NCBI GenBank assembly: GCA_024760505.1 | Contig: CP058931.1 | Span: 806,001 to 870,000 of the forward strand | Direction of reading: 5' to 3' | DNA length: 64,000 bases | Source: Nitrospira sp. | GTDB lineage: Bacteria; Nitrospirota; Nitrospiria; Nitrospirales; UBA8639 | In this document: positions 1 to 8,830 of the stretch, piece by piece | Numbering within the stretch: the first letter of the stretch is position 1 | Layout: every line of letters begins with the position of its first letter | The notes under the pieces: model-generated | The model's database searches: none | What the model was told of the DNA's origin: nothing | Seen by the model: only the letters and a program-made list of their open reading frames with translations | Position numbers and translations under genes: made by a program

Positions 1-493
1 AAATCGCTACCTGATAAAAAGGTTATGAGTCGATTAGTTACTGTTCCGCCCAACTTCCTATATAAGCAAAAGTATTGCCAATCTCTTTCTGCATAGCTTT
101 CAATAGGTCCTTTGAAGTAACACCTTGAAATTAAACATGAAATTTTCTTAGCGCTCTAACAGTTACCCATTAAGAGTGAAGGAAGTCCCAATTCAGTTAT
201 CTAAATGGATAAGGGGCGTATCCCTTGGGATGCTTGTAGAACAAGTTATTAAGAAGATGCTCTCCTAAGGAAATATTTATCATGCTTCCTAAAACCTCCT
301 TGGTATTCTCAAGAAAGAAGAAGACGTCTCTATCGATGAAAATGGAGCACAGTCCCTTCACCCAGGGAAACTTTAAATGGGTTCTTATTCCGAACATCCC
401 TCTCATTTCCCATTTGATACCCTATGAGAAACTTGCTAAAAGAAGTCTCCAAGTTTTCTGCATCCAATCCTAACTTTTGATTGCACTTGAAGC
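1..493. other. Left-edge region without a recognisable gene
   Basis: Short open frames exist on both strands here, but none resembles a known family and none has a convincing ribosome binding site. I see no RNA gene or clear terminator. It serves as the upstream region of the dioxygenase gene that starts at 494. Confidence 0.5.
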
Positions 494-1144
494 ATGAAAA
501 CCAATTTATCTCATTTTCATCCTGACCAATTTTCGTTTGCCGAGGATCCGGTATTGATCCTGGAAGATTTTTGGAGTCAGGAAGAACGGAAGGTTGTTCG
601 GGAAGCGATGGCACGATCGAAATGGATTGCCCTGGCCGATATGCCACCCGTAGCTCAAGCCTTTCCCAATTGCGGAAATTGGCAGAAATCGGACATTGGC
701 CCTTCTGATGCTACTCACTTCATCCAACGGGTCGGAATGTCCTGCATTGCCGCCTATATTGAATCCTTCCCAAACATACAAAAGCGGCATGTGAATTTTA
801 ACTATTATTCGTATGGCGCGGGTGACTGTCTCCCAACCCACGACGATACCGACGACCTCTATAGCTATGCCGAGGGCCGTCGACCGCCAACTCGTCGTCT
901 CGCCTTGGTCACCTATTTCCACGAGGAGTGGCATCCGGACTGGGGAGGGGAACTTATCTTGTATGGTCCTCCCACGGACTCCAGGAAAAATACGTCATTA
1001 CAAGTGACACATTGCATTCCTCCATTGCCGGGATCTTTGGCCATCTTCGCGGTGCCTCGACAACATCGGGTCTGCCGGGTGGACGTTCTGGCTGGAGACC
1101 ATAAACGCCTCTCCATCGCGGGATGGTTTATGACGGAACATTGA
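494..1144 (+). CDS. 2-oxoglutarate/Fe(II)-dependent dioxygenase, prolyl-hydroxylase-like
   Basis: The 216-residue protein looks like a 2OG-Fe(II) oxygenase of the double-stranded beta-helix fold. An HxD iron-binding motif is visible as THDDTD near residue 116. A GGELILYG strand follows, then a distal His in PRQHRV and a 2-oxoglutarate-binding Arg in HKRLSIAGW near the C-terminus. These are the facial triad and cosubstrate residues expected of the family. The substrate is not evident; relatives hydroxylate prolyl side chains or small molecules. There is no signal peptide, so it is probably cytoplasmic. A second, divergent dioxygenase follows at 1600. The fold assignment is fairly sure, the substrate unknown. 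Confidence 0.8.
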   Translation: MKTNLSHFHPDQFSFAEDPVLILEDFWSQEERKVVREAMARSKWIALADMPPVAQAFPNCGNWQKSDIGPSDATHFIQRVGMSCIAAYIESFPNIQKRHVNFNYYSYGAGDCLPTHDDTDDLYSYAEGRRPPTRRLALVTYFHEEWHPDWGGELILYGPPTDSRKNTSLQVTHCIPPLPGSLAIFAVPRQHRVCRVDVLAGDHKRLSIAGWFMTEH

Positions 1145-1304
1145 AACAGCTCAAACTACCCAAACATTGTTCAGTCCCATCATTTCAACTCCGCGGGAGA
1201 TCCCAGTTCTAAAGGCTGTGATGCAGCAGGGCCTTCCCAGCTTGAAGTTCCTGCCGTGAAGGTTCACAACGTGCCTCAGTTGGGTGAAACGTTGCCGTAC
1301 CCTA

Positions 1305-1410
1305 GCGAGCTGTTGAAAAACTCAAAATTCTTCTGAGAGCTTGTCGGGATCAAAAGTCTTACGAACCCCTGAGCGAGGCAGGATGTTCAAAAAGGCCCGT
1401 CCAGCAAGGC
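1305..1410. repeat. Degenerate copy of a palindromic TGTTSAAAAA repeat
   Basis: In the 455-bp gap between the two dioxygenase genes, TGTTGAAAAA (1311-1320) and TGTTCAAAAAGG followed by CCCGTCCAGCAAGGC (1383-1410) match the arms of the better preserved elements at 46904-47025 and 54143-54267. Here the arms are in the same orientation and the centre differs, so this is a decayed or composite copy. The rest of 1145-1599 shows no gene. Confidence 0.5.
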
Positions 1411-1599
1411 TGGGAGGACCACATACAGAAGCATGGGAATCTGAGGACTGGCCACACCGTCCACTGGGGGATTACAATCGCATGACGGCTTCGTTGGGCA
1501 AGAGTGATTGGAAATACTGATTACGGAATTGAGTGAAGATGTTGCCATTTCAAGCTTCCGCCGGCGGCGTCAGACATCTGAATGGTAAGGAGATAGGCA

Positions 1600-2169
1600 A
1601 TGGATAAGGTATCGGATTATATTTTTGTGACCAACGTGATTCCTCAGCATATTTGCCAAGAGGTTCTCGAGGAAATTAAAAACAAAGAGTGGAAGCCCCA
1701 TACCTGGTATAACTATTCAGCCGATAATTTTAAATCCGAGCCTGAAAAAGAATTAGATACCCTCAATACCACCCAGGCCCTACAGGATAAGTTAGCCCCG
1801 TTTATTTGCCAATCCGTCGAAGAATATATGATGAAGTTTGCGAAACAAGAAGATGAACGCATTAAAAGTTTTATCCAAACCTTCACGCCCATACGGTTTA
1901 ACCGGTACCGCACCGGGACCATGATGAGGAAACATTACGATCATATTCATTCGATTTTTGACGGGAAATATAAAGGCATCCCCATCTTGTCCCTATTAGG
2001 GGTGCTGAACGAGGGCTATGAAGGTGGCGATTTTCTCTTTTCATCTAATCATGAGGTGAAACTCAAAGCCGGGGATATGCTCGTCTTTCCCTCGAACTTT
2101 ATGTATCCACATGAAGTCAAAGAAGTCACGAAGGGGGAACGATACACGTTTGTGGGTTGGGCATTTTAA
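1600..2169 (+). CDS. 2OG-Fe(II) oxygenase family protein
   Basis: This 189-residue protein is a second 2-oxoglutarate/Fe(II) oxygenase, of the type also seen in phages and cyanobacteria. The HxD pair is in KHYDHIH (about residue 110), a GGDFLF turn follows, and the distal His and Arg are in YPHEVKEVTKGERYTFVGW. All four key positions are therefore present. It has no signal peptide. ATG at 1600 follows AAGGAGATAGGCA, a good ribosome binding site. It shares little sequence with the dioxygenase at 494 beyond the fold, so it is not a recent duplicate. The substrate is unknown. Confidence 0.8.
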   Translation: MDKVSDYIFVTNVIPQHICQEVLEEIKNKEWKPHTWYNYSADNFKSEPEKELDTLNTTQALQDKLAPFICQSVEEYMMKFAKQEDERIKSFIQTFTPIRFNRYRTGTMMRKHYDHIHSIFDGKYKGIPILSLLGVLNEGYEGGDFLFSSNHEVKLKAGDMLVFPSNFMYPHEVKEVTKGERYTFVGWAF

Positions 2170-2228
2170 ATTGGGCGACTTAGGGAGATCGCAACACTCA
2201 TGATTTATCCTATGGCCTCAAAAACTCG

Positions 2229-3068
2229 GTGCAGATGACCCATTCCACGCTGCTCTTCGGCGCGACCTCCATTCTCGGGTTCAACCTCGCCAGATTATTT
2301 CCGGAAACCATTCTGCCGTTTATCTCCCCGGGCAATTCTTCGAAATCAGTTTGTGAGTGGCCGGTCCTCCAATTGGAAAACCCAGATTGGGTGGAACACA
2401 CCTTGGCTCAGTATCAGCCGAAGGTCCTGTTGTATTGCCATGCGGTGTGTGATGTGCCGAAGTGTGAAGCCGACCCCGCTTGGGCGCATGAGATCAACGT
2501 CCAACATCTCGATCGTGTGGTGGAGAAACTACCATCCCATATCCGATTGGTGTATGTGTCTTCTGATCATGTCTTTGGTGGGGATGGGGAATACCATGAA
2601 TATTCTCACCCGTGTCCCATTAGTGTGTACGGCCAGACCCGTGTCAACGCAGAAAAGCTGGTCTTGAATCGACAAGGGTCGCTGGTCATTCGGACGGGTC
2701 TGGCGATTGGCCCTTCCCCGAACGGGCGCACAGGGCATTTGGATTGGCTTCGTTACCGCACTCAACAGCATCTTCCCATTACTATTGTTGAAGATGAATC
2801 TCGCTCCGTTGTGTGGGTGACGGATCTGGCCAGACGCGTCATGAAATTCGCACAAAGCACTGAGACAGGCATCCGGCATATCTCCGCCACTCGGGCTGTT
2901 TCGAGAGTGGAATTGGCCAAGCATCTGATGTCGATTTTGGGAGAACCTCCCACTTTCCGTTGCGAGAGCCGTCATCAACGGCCGGCCCCCCATTTGGGCC
3001 GGGTGGAATTAACTAGCGCCTATGCAGATAGCCTTTCTTGGCCATTGGCAAGCGTCCTGGATGGATGA
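2229..3068 (+). CDS. RmlD-like NAD(P)-dependent sugar nucleotide reductase
   Basis: A 279-residue extended short-chain dehydrogenase/reductase resembling dTDP-4-dehydrorhamnose reductase. The dinucleotide-binding motif GATSILG lies at the N-terminus, VYVSSDHVFGG supplies the catalytic Ser region, and YGQTR stands where YxxxK is expected. The usual catalytic Lys is therefore Arg. IRTGLAIGP and VVWVTDLA match the substrate-domain part of RmlD proteins. The start is GTG at 2229 with an alternative ATG at 2235; no clear Shine-Dalgarno sequence helps. No rhamnose operon genes are adjacent, so the substrate is uncertain. Confidence 0.72.
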   Translation: MQMTHSTLLFGATSILGFNLARLFPETILPFISPGNSSKSVCEWPVLQLENPDWVEHTLAQYQPKVLLYCHAVCDVPKCEADPAWAHEINVQHLDRVVEKLPSHIRLVYVSSDHVFGGDGEYHEYSHPCPISVYGQTRVNAEKLVLNRQGSLVIRTGLAIGPSPNGRTGHLDWLRYRTQQHLPITIVEDESRSVVWVTDLARRVMKFAQSTETGIRHISATRAVSRVELAKHLMSILGEPPTFRCESRHQRPAPHLGRVELTSAYADSLSWPLASVLDG

Positions 3069-3138
3069 ACAATCTACAAAAATATAAAAATAAATTGATT
3101 TCGTAAAAGAGTATTACTCTACACCGAATCGATTCGAA

Positions 3139-3480
3139 ATGATGCGACAGAACTTTCTGGCGATGCCAGATTTTTTAAGATTTTTAACTTTTTATGCTAT
3201 CGTGACTGGGATCTTTTCTCCTCTAGCCTTCTACTATTATTCTGGATTGGTTTTAGATGGTCCATATGGACAATTCGTGATCGATGGAACAAGATTCCTC
3301 TTGCTGCCATTTGGGGCGACTCTTTTTTGGTGCGCCTATCTCTTTCTCACGAAATCTCCTTTTGCTAGACAACTCTATCTGGGTACTTGGAGCATTTGGC
3401 TCTTTTTCATGTGCCTTTTTTCTTTTCTTTATGTCGGGCCTGGAAAAGCTTTTTTTCTTCAAGTTTTTGGGGAACCATAG
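3139..3480 (+). CDS. Small membrane protein, probably frameshifted at its C-terminus
   Basis: The 113-residue frame has about three hydrophobic segments (FYAIVTGIFSPLAFYYYSGL, FLLLPFGATLFWCAYLF, LYLGTWSIWLFFMCLFSFLY) and ends abruptly at VFGEP. In the minus-one frame the sequence goes on with another membrane-like segment, IGFSCSIITLIAWYLF, to a stop at 3587. The T-rich stretch at about 3447-3470 is a likely place for a one-base loss or a sequencing slip. The intact protein would be about 150 residues with four membrane spans. No family is recognised. Confidence 0.5.
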   Translation: MMRQNFLAMPDFLRFLTFYAIVTGIFSPLAFYYYSGLVLDGPYGQFVIDGTRFLLLPFGATLFWCAYLFLTKSPFARQLYLGTWSIWLFFMCLFSFLYVGPGKAFFLQVFGEP

Positions 3481-3589
3481 GCTTCTCATGTTCCATTATC
3501 ACGCTGATTGCCTGGTATTTGTTCTGTAAACATTCTGTCATTGCCTACTTTTTACCGCCCGGTTCAAAAGAGGTCCGCGCCCCATAACC

Positions 3590-3977
3590 GTTGCCTCAAT
3601 CCTTCCAATTAAGTGGGTGATGACTGGGGGCTTGGTTAGAAGCAAAAAAATGAACAGCAACCAAAACGGTCCGAATATTCATCTCAGGAAGCAAAATGCT
3701 CCGGGGTGTAGGCGAACAGTGAACTCACCATGATTTGTGACTCCCCAGTCATGCCAATCCCCAAGCACGCCGTCATCTAGATTTTCTTACAGATTAAGCC
3801 CAAGGCACGCCAACCGCTCTGGCTTGCTAATCAAAAAAATCCGGCCAACGCACAGATACCTGGCTTTTGAAATATTGAACTGTGGGATTCAACTACGTTC
3901 CGGAAGTTTCTTCCTAAATGTGTGGCGGGTGTACCCAACGCGAGGAGTCTGGGCCCTTTCGATCTATCTATAACCGG
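3590..3977. other. Intergenic region between convergent genes
   Basis: No convincing gene. ATGACTGGGG near 3620 and CCCCAGTCAT near 3745 form a widely spaced inverted repeat. The plus-strand frame at 3737-3973 has no ribosome binding site or family likeness and was not accepted. Confidence 0.4.
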
Positions 3978-4502
3978 CTAGGCGGATGAAGAATGGGAGG
4001 CTAGAAATACGAGCTGCAATCCGATGATTGTTTTGGCATCACGAATGGTGCCGTCCTGAATACCGGCCAACGCCTTTTCAAGCGGCCATTCCACCACTTC
4101 CAACACTTCATCGTGGTCCAAGTGTTGCCGTCCTTCCTTCAGATCCGTTCCCCGGTAGATATGGATGACTTCATCCGTAAATCCTGGAGCGGTCCAAATA
4201 CTGGTGAGCAACTCCAACTGACCGGCCCGATAGCCAATCTCTTCCTCCAGCTCACGTGCGGCACAGATGAGCGGGTCTTCCTGGGGATGTAGTTTGCCCG
4301 CGGGGATTTCATAAATAAATCCTCCCGCAGCATGGCGAAATTGCCGAATCAGGATAACGGTACCGTCACCTTTGACCGGCACGACAGCCGAGGCTCCTGG
4401 ATGGCGAATGACTTCTAATTGGGTGGATTGCCCATTGGGCAATTTCACCGTTTCGCGGTTGAGAATTAAGACTTTTCCGGCATAGATATGTTCGATCGAC
4501 AA
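3978..4502 (-). CDS. Nudix hydrolase, ADP-ribose pyrophosphatase type
   Basis: The 174-residue protein carries a full Nudix box: G at GKLHPQED, then the RELEEEIGY core, which fits the GX5EX7REUXEEXGU pattern. The N-terminal region (VKLPNGQSTQLEVIRHPGA) and IRQFRHAAGG match the NudF/ADP-ribose pyrophosphatase group, which cleaves ADP-ribose and related nucleoside diphosphates with Mg2+. It is the last gene of the minus-strand run FIST-FKBP-gcvT-Nudix, 45 bp after gcvT. It is cytoplasmic. The exact substrate cannot be read from sequence. Confidence 0.88.
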   Translation of the reverse strand: MSIEHIYAGKVLILNRETVKLPNGQSTQLEVIRHPGASAVVPVKGDGTVILIRQFRHAAGGFIYEIPAGKLHPQEDPLICAARELEEEIGYRAGQLELLTSIWTAPGFTDEVIHIYRGTDLKEGRQHLDHDEVLEVVEWPLEKALAGIQDGTIRDAKTIIGLQLVFLASHSSSA

Positions 4503-4547
4503 AAGAGTTCTCGTTTCAGTCAGAATGAGGAATACTACAATAGCGTT

Positions 4548-5648
4548 TTAAGATTTTGGACGTTTGTAAAACGGAAGTGTGACAATCTTCGCTTGTACCC
4601 GTTTTCCACGAATGTCGATTTCAAGCGACATGCCTTCCTTGCACAGTGCAGGTGGCACAAATCCTAAGCCAATCCCTTTTTGCAAAATTGGCGAAAAATT
4701 TCCACTGGTGACCTTACCCACCAATTGTCCCTTGCTGAAAATAGTCATGTCGTGGCGGGGAATACCGCGTTCCACCATTTCAAAGGCGGCAAGCTGACGA
4801 GTGAGACCATCCTTCTGTTGCTTGCGTAACGCGAGATGCCCTTCAAACTCGCCTTTATTCCAGGCCACTACCCACTCGGCACTTGCTTCCAGCGGGGAGG
4901 TGTTCTCATCCATATCGTTGCCATACAGCAAGTAGCCGACGTCTAACCGCAAAAGATCTCGCGCTCCTAGCCCTGCGGGCTTGGCTTCGAATTCCGCACC
5001 GGCCTTCAGTAGTCGATCCCACGCGGAGACCACTTGCGCCGCAGGCACATACCACTCATATCCAAGCTCTCCGGTATATCCCGTTCGACTAAGCAACCCG
5101 GAAAACTCCGTGCCCTCCAGCGCCAAACAATTCCGGGGTTTCAGGGCTTCGATTTGCACCCCCACGAGGTTTTGCATGATGGCTTTTGATGCCGGCCCTT
5201 GAATGGCAATTTGGGCCAACTCTGTTGATTGATCACGAATGATCGCTCGCGGAAATTTTACCGACTGATGCTTCAAGAACCACCGAAGAATCTTTTCCCG
5301 ATTGGAGGCATTGACGCAAATCAAAAATGAGGAGGACCCGGTTCTATAGACAAACACGTCATCGAGGATGCCTCCGGAGGATTGGCAGACCATGCCATAT
5401 TGGGCCTGCCCTTTCTGGAGGCGACTGACGTCATTGGTACTGACCCATTGAAGAAAGGCTTCAGCCTGGTCTCCTGATACCTCGATGCGTCCCATGTGAC
5501 TGACGTCGAAGAAACCAGCCGCTTTCCTGACGGCAAAATACTCCTCAAGCACACCAGTATATTGGATGGGCATGAGCCAGCCGGCGAAATCCACCAGCTT
5601 GGCATTGAGCGCACGATGGGCGGAAACGAGTGGGGTTTCGTTCATCAA
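4548..5648 (-). CDS. gcvT: Aminomethyltransferase (glycine cleavage T protein)
   Basis: At 366 residues this has the normal length and motif order of GcvT: LNAKLVDFAGWLMPIQY at the N-terminus, FDVSHMGRIEVSG, a central LSRTGYTGELGYEWY, LGARDLLRLDVGYLLYGNDM, and the C-terminal barrel with GKVTSGNFSPILQKGIGLGF. The T protein transfers the aminomethyl carbon of glycine to tetrahydrofolate, releasing ammonia. No gcvH or gcvP lies nearby. The ATG at 5648 overlaps the stop of the FKBP gene (ATGA), so the two are probably translationally coupled. Confidence 0.95.
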   Translation of the reverse strand: MMNETPLVSAHRALNAKLVDFAGWLMPIQYTGVLEEYFAVRKAAGFFDVSHMGRIEVSGDQAEAFLQWVSTNDVSRLQKGQAQYGMVCQSSGGILDDVFVYRTGSSSFLICVNASNREKILRWFLKHQSVKFPRAIIRDQSTELAQIAIQGPASKAIMQNLVGVQIEALKPRNCLALEGTEFSGLLSRTGYTGELGYEWYVPAAQVVSAWDRLLKAGAEFEAKPAGLGARDLLRLDVGYLLYGNDMDENTSPLEASAEWVVAWNKGEFEGHLALRKQQKDGLTRQLAAFEMVERGIPRHDMTIFSKGQLVGKVTSGNFSPILQKGIGLGFVPPALCKEGMSLEIDIRGKRVQAKIVTLPFYKRPKS

Positions 5649-6106
5649 CGCAGATCGAGCAGTTCGACTTCAAAGATGAGAGTGGCATTGGGGGGAACAG
5701 CTGCTCCGGCCCCTCGGGAACCGTATCCCAATTGAGGCGGGATTACCAATTTGCGGATACCGCCGATTTTCATCCCTTCGACGCCCTCGTCCCAACCCTT
5801 AATCACCCGGCCCGCCCCTAATCGAAAGGAAAAAGGCGAATTACGATCTTTAGAGCTATCGAATTTTTTTCCGTCGGTGAGTGTCCCCGTGTAATGGACG
5901 ATGGCGGTTTCTCCCGCATGGGCTTCACGCCCGGAACCAATGGCGAGATCGACATATTGTAATCCAGATGGCGTGGTCACCATCGCTTCTTCCGCAGCCT
6001 TCCCGGACAGAGGATTCAATACAAATATAATGAGAAGGATGATCCAAGACCCTATAATGAATACGGGTAATCGAAGACCTGATTGTAATGTCATACCGTT
6101 TTTCAT
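5645..6106 (-). CDS. FKBP-type peptidyl-prolyl cis-trans isomerase, membrane-anchored or secreted
   Basis: The 153-residue protein has an N-terminal hydrophobic segment (VFIIGSWIILLIIFVLN, about residues 15-31) and then a complete FKBP domain: TPSGLQYVDL, VHYTGTLTDGKKFDSS, GRVIKGWDEGVEGMKIGG, LVIPPQLGYGSRG and IFEVELLDL. It catalyses proline isomerisation, here probably on the periplasmic side. Its start overlaps the FIST gene stop by 4 nt and its stop overlaps the gcvT start by 4 nt, which places it firmly in that operon. Confidence 0.93.
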   Translation of the reverse strand: MKNGMTLQSGLRLPVFIIGSWIILLIIFVLNPLSGKAAEEAMVTTPSGLQYVDLAIGSGREAHAGETAIVHYTGTLTDGKKFDSSKDRNSPFSFRLGAGRVIKGWDEGVEGMKIGGIRKLVIPPQLGYGSRGAGAAVPPNATLIFEVELLDLR

Positions 6107-7347
6107 GAACCTCTCTCTTTGCTAGTGTGAATCGTATCCGATGCCATGTCCATTTTTGATGGGCGAGACACGTCTTCGTAAAACAGCGCTATACTGGCCG
6201 TATAGCCATGCAAAAAATTCTTCCCGCTCACGGGACCAATTTCTCCACCTGCAAAGAACCCCGCTATCGGCATGGTCCCCATTTGTTGTTGCAGAGTAGA
6301 TACATCATGGTGGGGAGTTTCGAAAAATCGCCGCCCACGCCCATTACAACTAAATAGCAACGCGCCTTTAGGCAGGCTGTCCGGATGGGTCACTCGCTCC
6401 TTCGATAAAAGTAAATGGAAGTCTTCACTCGCGGCATGAGCATCCCGCACATGGAACTGAATCGTCTGGCCCTCCTGAACAAAATCCGCGATGGCGAGAC
6501 TCCCAGATTCTCGATCGGCTCCTAACAGGCCACGGATCAAAAAGTCCCCCTGACCAAATTCCGGTCGATGTTCGTCCATGGCAATACCCACTTGCAGTCC
6601 GTGCGCCGCTTGTTGTTGTTCGTGTTCATCCAACGCTTTCAAGGTGGTTTCCAACCGTTCCAACGGCGGGATTCCCCCAAGCTCCTGAATGACATTCCGA
6701 TCGACCTTGGTCACGACATACCGTTCACCAATAGGTTGGCACCCTTGAGACACCACCGTCCGGATTTCCAATCCCCCCTTAACAGCCACGCCTACGACCC
6801 CGGATCCAATAATGTCGCGATTAAAGACCAGGCGGCTTTCCCCAACATCCATGCCTCCACTGGCAATTCCTCCAATAGCGGACGAGCCGGGAGCATGCTC
6901 CTCCAACAGGGACAATAATTCATCTATGGGGGTAGAAAACGGATCGGCAAAGAGGAAAAACGTGTAAGGATGGGTGGTGGCTTCTAATCCCACCGGCCAG
7001 CCATCTAGTGACGCTTCCTCACCCTCTGAGTTTGGTGTTAACTTGAAGGGCACCACTCGCATATCAGTGCTTCTAAGGCCCCAGAGCACCAGACCAGGAT
7101 GTTCTTCAATTTCCTGATCGCCTCCAATTACCCCTTGTCCCATACACCCCACCAGTGCCTGAGGACGAAGGTTCTCGTGGATGATTTCGACCATGCGCTG
7201 AATGTCTGAGGAATAATGGGGAGAAAAAAAGACAAATGCGAGATGACACTCCGCTTGGCCTAATGCCTCATACACTGATGCAGCTACCGCCTGAGCGGCC
7301 ACTTCAGGATGAGCTTCTTGGGAAAGGGCAACGTGACACTGCATCAT
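6103..7347 (-). CDS. FIST domain sensory protein
   Basis: A 414-residue protein with the FIST N- and C-domain architecture: LAFVFFSPHYSSDIQ, LVGCMGQGVIGG, AIGGIASGGMD in the N-terminal half, and GALLFSCNGRGRRFF and PIAGFFAGGEIGPV in the C-terminal half. FIST domains are thought to bind small ligands such as amino acids and often sit in signalling proteins. This one has no attached kinase or cyclase domain and no signal peptide. It heads the overlapping FIST-FKBP-gcvT-Nudix operon, which hints at a link with amino-acid or one-carbon status, but that is inference. Confidence 0.85.
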   Translation of the reverse strand: MMQCHVALSQEAHPEVAAQAVAASVYEALGQAECHLAFVFFSPHYSSDIQRMVEIIHENLRPQALVGCMGQGVIGGDQEIEEHPGLVLWGLRSTDMRVVPFKLTPNSEGEEASLDGWPVGLEATTHPYTFFLFADPFSTPIDELLSLLEEHAPGSSAIGGIASGGMDVGESRLVFNRDIIGSGVVGVAVKGGLEIRTVVSQGCQPIGERYVVTKVDRNVIQELGGIPPLERLETTLKALDEHEQQQAAHGLQVGIAMDEHRPEFGQGDFLIRGLLGADRESGSLAIADFVQEGQTIQFHVRDAHAASEDFHLLLSKERVTHPDSLPKGALLFSCNGRGRRFFETPHHDVSTLQQQMGTMPIAGFFAGGEIGPVSGKNFLHGYTASIALFYEDVSRPSKMDMASDTIHTSKERGS

Positions 7348-7477
7348 AATTCAATTGCTTCGAAGTCTAGCAATCCCCGCCAAACGATGTCCATGAAAGA
7401 GATTTGGTGAATTTTTGTCCTCTTTTCCTAACCCGTCCCGATAAAACCAAAGAACATTCACCCTAGACGTAAGTTGC

Positions 7478-8794
7478 TTACTGAATTGGGCGACCATAGG
7501 TATTTAAAATCGAACGGAGTCTTTCAACAGAGATCGCCTCAAAACGTCGTCCATCTCTCCCTGTAACCGTTGTGGCTTGCAGCAGGGCGTTGAGAATGGC
7601 CTCTTCCGTGGCCTCCACCGTGGCTTGAAACAAGGGGTTGATATGGGTATCGGCAAGATGGGCCATAAAAAATGTCCGGTGTTCCGGATAATGAGGAATA
7701 ACATTGCCGGTGGAAAACGCCAGGACAAAATCTCCACTGCCATGATGGGAGATAGACCCGGTTCGCGCTAAGCCTATGGTAGCCCGGCGCGAGAGTCTAG
7801 ACAGTTGGCGTGCATCAAGCGGAGCATCCGTCGCGATAATGATAATAATGGACCCGCTGTCCTGCCGTCTTTGAGGGACCTCTCCCGGAAACTCGCCCAG
7901 ACTTGCTACGGTCGATTCTTCGTGGGCTTTGTGTGAAACGATTGGCAGGTCGGTATTATAGACTTGGCCCACCGGCACTCCCGCGATCGTTAGTTCATGG
8001 CGACGGCCATGGTTAGCATTTACCAACACGCCGACACGATATCCTCCATCTTCGGATGGAAGCACTCGAGAGGCGGTACCAATGCCACCTTTAAATTGAT
8101 AGGACACCATCCCCGTCCCTGCCCCGACAGATCCCTCTGGAACAGGACCTCTTGTTGCCGTTTCCAGGGCGTGAACCACATCTTCCGGAGACACATGCCT
8201 GCCCTGACTATCATTCAGTCGACTATCGTCGCATTCAGCCACCACAGGCGTGAGCGTATCATCAGTTATCCCAATGTCGGTATAGCGCTGAATCATCCAG
8301 CTCATGACGCCATCCGCCACACGAGGGACATTCAACGTATTCGTTAACGCGATGGGATATTCTAAAAACCCTGATTCCGCAACCCAGGCCAACCCCGTCA
8401 TTTCCCCTGTCCCATTTAATACAAACGCTCCAGCTGGAACTTTATGATGCCAAACATCTTCACGCGGGATAATAACGGTCACACCGGTCCGAATCGGGCC
8501 TTGACCTACCTGCAAGGCCCCCTCGCCTTCATGAATGGTGACATGTCCCACTTTCACCCCTTGAACATCGGTGATGGCATTCATTTCCCCCGAAGCATAC
8601 CGGCCGATGGTGATCCCAAGATCTTTCACATGGGGACGGGTCTCTACCAAATGCTGAGTGGCAGAGGGATTGGCCAAAACCGCAGAGGCAGTCCATGCCC
8701 AGCCAATTCCTAACATGCTAATACGACAGGCCTGTACGCCCTGCTTCAATCTGGGAAAACGCATATTGCCAGTCCTACCTGTCCTCAAGCCCAT
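7478..8794 (-). CDS. P1 family (DmpA/BapA-like) peptidase, exported
   Basis: The protein belongs to the DmpA family of self-cleaving N-terminal-nucleophile aminopeptidases. Family motifs are NAITDVQGVKVGHVTI, TGVTVIIPRE, PAGAFVLNGTGEMTG, SVGAGTGMV and DSGSIIIIIATDAPL; the Ser after the Gly in the last motif is the expected cleavage point and nucleophile. A hydrophobic segment ending ASAVLA near residue 41 looks like a signal peptide, which puts it in the periplasm. Two starts are possible: ATG at 8794 after AGGGG, or ATG at 8764, which gives a tidier signal peptide. Confidence 0.88.
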   Translation of the reverse strand: MGLRTGRTGNMRFPRLKQGVQACRISMLGIGWAWTASAVLANPSATQHLVETRPHVKDLGITIGRYASGEMNAITDVQGVKVGHVTIHEGEGALQVGQGPIRTGVTVIIPREDVWHHKVPAGAFVLNGTGEMTGLAWVAESGFLEYPIALTNTLNVPRVADGVMSWMIQRYTDIGITDDTLTPVVAECDDSRLNDSQGRHVSPEDVVHALETATRGPVPEGSVGAGTGMVSYQFKGGIGTASRVLPSEDGGYRVGVLVNANHGRRHELTIAGVPVGQVYNTDLPIVSHKAHEESTVASLGEFPGEVPQRRQDSGSIIIIIATDAPLDARQLSRLSRRATIGLARTGSISHHGSGDFVLAFSTGNVIPHYPEHRTFFMAHLADTHINPLFQATVEATEEAILNALLQATTVTGRDGRRFEAISVERLRSILNTYGRPIQ

Positions 8795-8830
8795 TCACCC
8801 CTAGCAGGGAAAAGGCCTGCACACGATTGA

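Noticed and set aside
3737..3973. 78-codon plus-strand frame between the membrane gene and the Nudix gene
   Set aside because: No ribosome binding site, no family likeness, and an irregular composition.
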